This document shows, one piece after another, positions 1-5,297 of a stretch of 6,146 nucleotides of DNA. A program made the position numbers and the translations under genes. Within the stretch, counting starts at the first letter, position 1; each line of letters begins with the position of its first letter. The stretch comes from Undibacterium sp. (GTDB lineage: Bacteria > Pseudomonadota > Gammaproteobacteria > Burkholderiales > Burkholderiaceae_D), in the NCBI GenBank assembly GCA_019752975.1, contig JAIELM010000513.1, forward strand, positions 1 through 6,146. Direction: 5' to 3'. The notes below the pieces were generated by a model. That model had not been told where the DNA came from. It did no database searches and saw only the letters and a program-made list of their open reading frames with translations.

Positions 1-909
1 GGCATTCATAGAGCGAATTTGCATCAGATCCTGTGGCAAAAGGCGGAGCAGCTCGGGGTGCCAATTTACTTGAATAATGCGATACAAAATTTCACCCACC
101 AGCGTGATGCTGTCGTAGTACAGCACCAACAAGCTAGCGATTGTTTCGATGCCTTAATTGTCGCCAATGGCACGCGTTCTCAGTTGCGACAACAACTACC
201 TATTCCACAAATAAGTCGACAGTATTCTTGGGGTGCCTACTGGGCGGTATTAGACAAGGATGACTGGCCTTTTCCTACTATTTTGATGCAGCGCTATCGT
301 GGTGCGCATGTGATGCTTGGTGTGTTGCCAACGGGACTGAATCCGCTGACGAAAAAACCCTGTTACTCGCTCTTTTGGAGTTTGCCTAGAGCAGAGTTTG
401 GTCTTTATCAAGCACAAGGTATGATTGGTCTGATTGAACGTATCCGTCCAATTTGGCCGGAAGTGGCGGATTGGCTAGCGGATGCGCCGGACACCCCAAT
501 TGCGATAGCTGAATATGCGGACGTGCGTATGTCCATTTGGCATCACCAAAACGTGGTGGTGATCGGAGATGCTGCTCATGCCATGAGCCCGCAATTAGGG
601 CAGGGTGCTAACATCGCCTTGATTGACGCTACTGTCTTAGCGCAGTGCTTGCAAAATCAGGAAAATATCGCTGACGCGCTAAAAAGCTATTCGAAAAAAC
701 GTGCCAAACATATCGCCTATTATCAAACCACCAGCCGTATCATGACGCCTCTGTATCAGTCGCATTATCCGCTGGGTTGGATGCGTGATTTGGGGACGAT
801 GATAGGTCGCCAAATTCCATCTGTGTATCGCCAATATTTGTTGACCTTAGCTGGGGCTAAGCAAGGAAATTGGGATTTTAGAGCTAGCATTGATGATTTG
901 ATGATTTGA
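1..909 (+). CDS. FAD-dependent monooxygenase, PHBH-like (5' end missing)
   Basis: The frame is open from base 1, and residues GIHRANLH precede the first possible start at 19 (TTG). This matches the usual IHRxxLH motif of the family, so the gene begins before the window and the TTG is not the start. The product is the C-terminal 302 residues of a group A flavoprotein hydroxylase (FAD_binding_3 type). These enzymes use NAD(P)H, FAD and O2 to hydroxylate small, often aromatic substrates in the cytoplasm. The second FAD motif, GDAAHAMSPQLGQGAN, falls at codons 189-204 with the expected GD, P and GQG. The DG motif near codons 50-62 reads DALIVANGTRSQLR, with Asn where the family normally has Asp. 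The N-terminal GxGxxG nucleotide fold is outside the window. The substrate cannot be told from sequence. The C-terminal residues DDLMI are encoded by a tandem repeat. There is a 146-bp gap to the next gene, so no operon link is evident. Confidence 0.93.
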   Translation, partial: GIHRANLHQILWQKAEQLGVPIYLNNAIQNFTHQRDAVVVQHQQASDCFDALIVANGTRSQLRQQLPIPQISRQYSWGAYWAVLDKDDWPFPTILMQRYRGAHVMLGVLPTGLNPLTKKPCYSLFWSLPRAEFGLYQAQGMIGLIERIRPIWPEVADWLADAPDTPIAIAEYADVRMSIWHHQNVVVIGDAAHAMSPQLGQGANIALIDATVLAQCLQNQENIADALKSYSKKRAKHIAYYQTTSRIMTPLYQSHYPLGWMRDLGTMIGRQIPSVYRQYLLTLAGAKQGNWDFRASIDDLMI

Positions 910-920
910 TGATTTGATGA
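891..920 (+). repeat. 8-bp tandem repeat TGATGATT, 3.75 copies, spanning a stop codon
   Basis: Three complete TGATGATT units (891-898, 899-906, 907-914) are followed by a partial TGATGA. The monooxygenase stop codon (907-909) is the first three bases of the third unit. Because 8 is not a multiple of 3, the repeat supplies stops in the reading frame. Adding units leaves the protein unchanged. Reduction to one full unit plus the partial one would open the frame for about a dozen further codons. This looks like replication slippage at the gene end. Confidence 0.9.
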
Positions 921-963
921 GAGGTGAAAGTGCTAGCGATTTTTTCGATCTCCTATAAACATA

Positions 964-991
964 TTGTTCACATGAATATGTGATTTCTAAA
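964..991 (+). promoter_or_regulatory. candidate promoter with a palindromic operator-like site
   Basis: The perfect inverted repeat TCACATGAATATGTGA (968-983; 6-bp arms, 4-bp spacer) lies 72 bp upstream of the lipoprotein start. It sits between a possible -35 (TTGTTC, 964-969) and a possible -10 (TCTAAA, 986-991) spaced by 16 bp, which is where a repressor operator would be expected. Both hexamers match consensus weakly. A second weak pair, TTGGCG (998-1003) and TATTTT (1020-1025), also with 16-bp spacing, is an alternative promoter. The palindrome is seen directly; its role is inferred. Confidence 0.3.
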
Positions 992-1055
992 CTGAATTTG
1001 GCGGTTACAGTGACATTAGTATTTTAATTTCACACAATGTAGAGGAATCGCCATC

Positions 1056-1826
1056 ATGTCTTTATTTCCGCGCACCACAAGCTCATTTACCAGTTCGTTT
1101 ATTTTCTTATGTCTAGCCGCACTTAGTTTGAGTTTGCTAGGTTGCAGTCCTGGTACAACCACTACAGCAGTGATAAAAACGGTGGAAGATCCTAAGCCAA
1201 ATCCCGTCCCTTCAGGAAAAACTTATCAACTACAGTCTGCCGTGCTCAGTTTTTATAGCAAAGATAGGACGTGGAATTTAAAAGGAGAGATGTGCTGCAC
1301 CAATAGCAGTGTTAATGCCACATTTAATGTCAAGGCCTTCTCGGATGATGGTATGACGTTTATTTTGGGTGGTGTCAAGCTGAGTAAAGCGGATGTGATT
1401 ACTGATCTGCGTAAAACGGACAATACAAGCTTACAAACGACCACCGTCACTCATATGTTTTCACGTGAGACCGGACAATTAGGTTTGATTCCTGAAGAAG
1501 GTGTGATGGAGATATTTGTGCCGGAAAAGGCCTTTCCGCAAGACGCAAAAGTCGGCGATGCGGCGATTAATGCACGTAGCACTACTTATGTTAATTCGAT
1601 TGCACAAGCAAGTACGATCTACTCATGGAAAGTGGCACAAGAGGCGAGTCGGACACTGCTTTGCTTAGAAAGTAATGCAGTAAAGGCCAGCGACGGCAGC
1701 GTAGTTAAGCGTACCCGTTGCCACCAGTTGAATGAGGATAGTAGCTTGGGTGGCTATATGAGCTTAAAAGATGAAAATAGCTTGAATGGAACAAGAGTCG
1801 GCGGTTTTAATCTCGCAACAGAATAA
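1056..1826 (+). CDS. predicted lipoprotein of unknown function
   Basis: This 256-aa protein starts at an ATG preceded by AGAGGA (1041-1046) at 9-nt spacing. The N-terminus is a lipoprotein signal peptide: Arg6, a hydrophobic stretch around residues 15-28, then the lipobox L-L-G-C with Cys30 as the lipidated residue. Ser follows the Cys, so under the usual Lol rule the protein should go to the outer membrane. A low-complexity Thr/Pro-rich linker (about 31-52) precedes a region that looks mostly beta-strand-forming (alternating hydrophobic residues, for example SVNATFNVKAF and MTFILGGVKL). The mature part has four cysteines besides the lipidated one: an adjacent pair at 80-81, then 203 and 222, enough for two disulfides in the periplasm. 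I recognise no family, catalytic motif or transmembrane segment beyond the signal peptide. The gene is followed after 16 bp by the 180-bp repeat. It is real on the grounds of its SD, signal peptide and length; no function can be assigned. Confidence 0.85.
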   Translation: MSLFPRTTSSFTSSFIFLCLAALSLSLLGCSPGTTTTAVIKTVEDPKPNPVPSGKTYQLQSAVLSFYSKDRTWNLKGEMCCTNSSVNATFNVKAFSDDGMTFILGGVKLSKADVITDLRKTDNTSLQTTTVTHMFSRETGQLGLIPEEGVMEIFVPEKAFPQDAKVGDAAINARSTTYVNSIAQASTIYSWKVAQEASRTLLCLESNAVKASDGSVVKRTRCHQLNEDSSLGGYMSLKDENSLNGTRVGGFNLATE

Positions 1827-1842
1827 ACCTGGATTTTCTGGC

Positions 1843-2022
1843 TTAAGCGAGATTTTCCATTAGGATTTTTGATGATGATGGATGCACTTTTCGAGGCGCT
1901 TTTGCTGCGAATGAGGCGCCAATAGCGCGCTATTGGCAACGAAGAGTAACAAAAATGGCTGAAAATGCGCCGTCAGCACGCAAATAGCACCGCAGGTGCG
2001 GCTAACGGAAAATCTGGGTTTA
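1843..2022 (-). repeat. MITE-like repeat, long copy (A), with imperfect terminal inverted repeats
   Basis: This fills most of the 317-bp gap between two genes. The ends are inverted repeats of about 22 bp: left 1843-1864 and right 2001-2022 pair at 17 of 22 positions, including the unbroken 9-bp match AGATTTTCC (1850-1858) with GGAAAATCT (2007-2015). Pairing continues outward to 1838 and 2027 with one mismatch. The reverse complement of the element aligns without gaps to 5302-5430 over its first 73 nt (49 identical) and last 53 nt (38 identical). The central 54 nt, present only here, holds a perfect 20-bp palindrome. Similarity to the other copy stops abruptly at the stated ends, which defines the boundaries. 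A frame open on the + strand from 1847 to a TAG at 1985-1987 has no ATG before 1955 and is not called a gene. There is no transposase, so any mobility would be in trans. Strand is given relative to the other copy. Confidence 0.75.
1918..1937. repeat. perfect 20-bp palindrome inside repeat copy A
   Basis: GCCAATAGCGCGCTATTGGC is fully self-complementary with no spacer, so it is a strong cruciform or dimer-protein site rather than a looped hairpin. It sits in the central block of the repeat that the second copy has lost. No U-tract follows, so it is not a standard intrinsic terminator. A smaller hairpin, GCACC-GCA-GGTGC (1987-1999), lies near the right end of the same element and overlaps an alternative pairing, CCGCA with TGCGG (1990-2001). 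Confidence 0.85.
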
Positions 2023-2025
2023 GTC

Positions 2026-2143
2026 AGGTGACGGTAAGATTAAAAGTCACTATTTCACCTTGTTCCTGTTCACACTCTATGCGCACCTTGGTTGATTTCT
2101 ACTAGGATCATTTTGCGGAACGCCTATTTTTAAAGGAGTCACC
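2026..2143 (+). promoter_or_regulatory. leader of the dihaem lipoprotein gene, with small inverted repeats and a strong SD
   Basis: The remaining 118 bp before the large gene contains AGGTGA (2026-2031), which can pair with TCACCT (2055-2060). A competing pair is GTGAC (2028-2032) with GTCAC (2046-2050), so two mutually exclusive small hairpins are possible. Downstream, AAAGGAG (2132-2138) ends 5 nt before the ATG and is the strongest ribosome-binding site in the window. I found no convincing -35/-10 pair. The promoter may lie in this leader, in the repeat, or upstream of the previous gene. Confidence 0.3.
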
Positions 2144-5100
2144 ATGTCACAAAAAAACTTGATGAGTCGTGCTTTTCTGTTTCGTTCTTGGGTTACCTTG
2201 TTCTGCACAAGTATGTTATTTGCTTGTGGTGGAACTACGCAAAATGATCAGGCAGATATGACCAGTTCAGCTATGCAAATTTCAGCTGGACCACCTCTGA
2301 TGTTAGGGTCTAGTCCCTTGCCTAGCTCAGCGCCAAAAATAGCAGCGAATGCAGCCCTTGTTGAGCAAGAACTGGCGATTCGTTTAGCAACTTCTTCTTC
2401 ATCTGAGCGTGCAGATTTGGGGGCAGAAAAAGCGATCGATAAGAATCTGAATAGTCGTTGGTCTAGTGGATTTAGTGACCAACAGTGGTTGATGTTGGAT
2501 TTTGGTGCAGTGGTTAATCTAACGCGGCTAAACATACTCTGGGAAAATGCCCATGCGGAGAGTTATCAATTGCAAAGTTCGAATGATGCCACGAATTGGG
2601 TCCCGTTTAAGATTGTCACTGGTAGTAAAGGTGGTAATGAAAATCTTGTCGGTATAAATGCCACAGGACGCTATTTGCGCCTGTTGGGAATTAAGCGTTC
2701 GAGTGCGTATGGTTATTCTGTGTTTGAGATTAAAGCCTTCACCCAATCGCCTCCGGTGGATCCAAATCCACCGATCGATCCTGTTCCTGGGAATAATCCC
2801 AATGGCTCGTTTATACCGACCTTGGTCACCGCCTCTTCGATAGAAAATTCTGGACTGAGTGCCGCCAATGCGACGGATGGGAATTTAAATACACGTTGGG
2901 CTAGTGCCGCCGGCGACGATCAATGGTTACAAATTGATTTGGGAAAAATACGTGATATCGGCGGCATGCAATTAGTCTGGGAAAACGCCTATGCAACAGC
3001 GTACAACATACAGATTTCCAACGACGCCAAAACTTGGGTGACGATTCGTAGTGTCACAGATGGAAAAGGGGGCACGGAAGAGTTGATCGGTATTGAAGCA
3101 CAAGGGAGATTTATACGGGTGCAGGGAGTAAAACGCGCTACCGTCTATGGTTATTCCTTGTTCGAAGTCAGTGTCTTTCCACCGTCTAAAACCCAGGTTT
3201 TAGATCCGAATTTACCACTAGCTCCTAGCGCGCTTAATCCAGCACCAAACGCGCAAGTTATTCCGCTTAATGGCCAAGCGCAAGCAGCGATTGAGACCAT
3301 ACAGCGAGTCGAGATGGACGGGACTCTAGTGACCTTGATGGGTGCGCGTTCACACGAAAGGCATTCTCGTGAAAGAGGTGAATCTTGGTTTGAAGCCGAT
3401 CAAATGCGTGGTCGATATTTACCATTTCCAGTGAAATATTTTCAGTATCGTACTTTTGGAATCGAGATTCGTGATAACTCTCGCGTTAAAGGCGTGACCA
3501 AGCCACGCTTGGAATTTTGGTTGCACAATCCTGATGCTGACCATCAAGGAACGACGTTTAGCTTTTTCCGCGATGCGAATAACCCTAATGTGTTGGACTA
3601 TGGATGGGCATTCAATTCAGGTTTTTCTTCCAACCCTAATATTGATGTCTCGCTTTGTCCAAAAGGACAGCGCGTATGCTCGCGCATCGTGGACGAGAAC
3701 TGGACGACCAACCCACATAGTATTTTAAAATTGGGTGATAAGGTGGAGCTATCGCCAGCACTACGCTTACCGGAGCCGACTCCCGATGGCGCGGGTTCGC
3801 GTTACTACTCTGCCGAATGGTTGTACATCGTCGGTGAGGGCCTGCGTCCTTGGTATGGGGTGGAACCACGTCTGGATTCTGCGCCACTTCCTCTGGATAC
3901 TTTATCGGGTGGCTTGGGTTCTGTTTCGTATAATTATTCGGACGAAGCCTTCCGTCTATTTCAACAAATGTTCAATAACATCGGTATGCAAAATGCGCAG
4001 CGCTTTGTTGAAGGTCGGCGCTTAGTTCATACCTCGTTTTTGACGGGCCTACATACTGAGCATAGCGATGAAAATGGTACATATCTACCAGCAGTTGGTA
4101 AGGTCGGCAATAGCTTCAATCAAGTCACCTGTGTCGCATGTCACACTATGAATGGACGTAGCCCAGCGCAACAGCAATTTAGCAAACTCGATAGCATGGC
4201 ATTGCTCACTGGAGTGACAGACGCAACGGGTAAGTTACATCCTCATCCCCTGTATGGTGACAACATACAGATGAACGGGTCGACCGGTGCCGATGGGCGT
4301 AGAGCGGTGATTAATAAGTTTGAAACCGAAACACGTAGCTTGGCAGGTGGCGAAGTCATCACTTTGCAAAAACCTATCGTGTATTTTGCCAATGTCATTC
4401 CGCAGAATTTTTCCTTACGCGCTGCCATGCCTTTAATTGGTGTTGGTTTGCTCGAAGCGGTACCTGAAGAAACGATCTTAGCTTTAGCCGATCCACAGGA
4501 TAAAAATGGAGATGGTATACGCGGGATTGCTAATGTGGTGTTCGATGGTGAAAGTGATAAACCTCGTCTTGGTCGGTTCGGTTGGAAAGCCTCTAAAGCA
4601 AGCTTGCGTCAACAAACCGCAGCGGCGCTTCTACACGACATGGGTGTTACCAGTCCAGTATATCCACGCAAATCCTGCCAGCAGACCAGTGTCAATTGCC
4701 GTATACCAGAATTGAGTGGTTTGGGTGTGAGTGAAGAAGACATCACCAAAATGACTAATTACCTGTCGCTGTTGGCAGTGCCAGCGCAGCGCAGCATACG
4801 TACTCAGTTTCCAGTTGGAAGTGTTCAAATGAAGGAGCATGATGTTGATCCGGTTCAGATTTTGCAGGGGCGTAATCATTTTTCCAAAGCCAATTGCATC
4901 GCTTGTCATGTGAGCGAACTTCGAACGGGAAAAAATCATTTGTTCGCAGAATTACGCGACCAAGTCATTCATCCCTACACCGATTTGCTACTGCATGATA
5001 TGGGTGAAAAGCTCGCCGATAGTTTTCCAGAAGCCAAAGCCGGACCTAGACATTGGCGCACTCCTGCCTTGTGGGGAATTGGCTTGACCGCGTATGTACA

Positions 5101-5263
5101 GGGTGGAGAGTTTAATGCACACTATTTACATGATGGACGCGCTAGAAATTTGACCGAAGCGATCCTTTGGCATGGTGGCGAAGCAGATAAGAGCAGACAG
5201 GTGTTTGAAAAAATGTCAGCGCAGGAACGTGCTGCTTTACTTGCCTTCTTGCAGTCATTGTAG
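2144..5263 (+). CDS. lipoprotein with two discoidin domains and a DHOR-family dihaem c-type cytochrome domain
   Basis: This 1039-aa protein starts at an ATG with AAAGGAG 5 nt upstream. The signal peptide ends in a lipobox L-F-A-C, lipidated at Cys28. Gly follows, so outer-membrane sorting is expected. A Ser/Ala/Pro-rich spacer leads to two F5/8 type C (discoidin) domains at about 75-199 and 222-345, roughly half identical to each other and separated by a Pro-rich linker. Such domains usually bind glycans or surfaces. Residues about 390-586 form a middle region I cannot assign, with Cys505 and Cys512. From LSGG (587-590) the protein follows the dihaem oxidoreductase (DHOR, PF06537) pattern: haem motif CVACH (663-667), a DKNGDG loop (786-791), RFGWKAS and LRQQ, a Cys845/Cys852 pair, haem motif CIACH (918-922), then HWRTPALWGIG, LHDGRAR (His996) and WHGGE near the end. 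Haem attachment requires the Ccm system in the periplasm. Substrate and electron partner are unknown. RoxA-type rubber oxygenases are also large dihaem proteins, but the motif order fits DHOR better. Confidence 0.9.
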   Translation: MSQKNLMSRAFLFRSWVTLFCTSMLFACGGTTQNDQADMTSSAMQISAGPPLMLGSSPLPSSAPKIAANAALVEQELAIRLATSSSSERADLGAEKAIDKNLNSRWSSGFSDQQWLMLDFGAVVNLTRLNILWENAHAESYQLQSSNDATNWVPFKIVTGSKGGNENLVGINATGRYLRLLGIKRSSAYGYSVFEIKAFTQSPPVDPNPPIDPVPGNNPNGSFIPTLVTASSIENSGLSAANATDGNLNTRWASAAGDDQWLQIDLGKIRDIGGMQLVWENAYATAYNIQISNDAKTWVTIRSVTDGKGGTEELIGIEAQGRFIRVQGVKRATVYGYSLFEVSVFPPSKTQVLDPNLPLAPSALNPAPNAQVIPLNGQAQAAIETIQRVEMDGTLVTLMGARSHERHSRERGESWFEADQMRGRYLPFPVKYFQYRTFGIEIRDNSRVKGVTKPRLEFWLHNPDADHQGTTFSFFRDANNPNVLDYGWAFNSGFSSNPNIDVSLCPKGQRVCSRIVDENWTTNPHSILKLGDKVELSPALRLPEPTPDGAGSRYYSAEWLYIVGEGLRPWYGVEPRLDSAPLPLDTLSGGLGSVSYNYSDEAFRLFQQMFNNIGMQNAQRFVEGRRLVHTSFLTGLHTEHSDENGTYLPAVGKVGNSFNQVTCVACHTMNGRSPAQQQFSKLDSMALLTGVTDATGKLHPHPLYGDNIQMNGSTGADGRRAVINKFETETRSLAGGEVITLQKPIVYFANVIPQNFSLRAAMPLIGVGLLEAVPEETILALADPQDKNGDGIRGIANVVFDGESDKPRLGRFGWKASKASLRQQTAAALLHDMGVTSPVYPRKSCQQTSVNCRIPELSGLGVSEEDITKMTNYLSLLAVPAQRSIRTQFPVGSVQMKEHDVDPVQILQGRNHFSKANCIACHVSELRTGKNHLFAELRDQVIHPYTDLLLHDMGEKLADSFPEAKAGPRHWRTPALWGIGLTAYVQGGEFNAHYLHDGRARNLTEAILWHGGEADKSRQVFEKMSAQERAALLAFLQSL

Positions 5264-5297
5264 AATGCGGTTTTGTATTGGTTTTTTATGGTGGTTT

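Noticed and set aside
1809..1856. AATCTCGC (1809-1816) and GCGAGATT (1847-1854) followed by TT, as a terminator for the lipoprotein gene
   Set aside because: The loop is 30 nt, the stem is only 8 bp with one arm inside the coding sequence, and the T run is short. The right arm is better explained as the end of the repeat.
1754..1939. 61-codon open frame on the - strand overlapping the lipoprotein end and the repeat
   Set aside because: It runs antisense into a well-supported gene and has no SD. It is the reading frame of the repeat itself: copy B shows a similar peptide (GKSR near its end) because the DNA is homologous. Mismatches are only slightly enriched at third positions, so I do not claim coding.
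1847..1987. Open frame on the + strand through the long repeat
   Set aside because: It has no ATG until 1955 and no SD, and it lies wholly in a structured repeat. It is most likely chance openness.
4631..4939. 102-codon open frame on the - strand within the dihaem gene
   Set aside because: It is a shadow of the DHOR coding frame, with no SD and no recognisable protein features.
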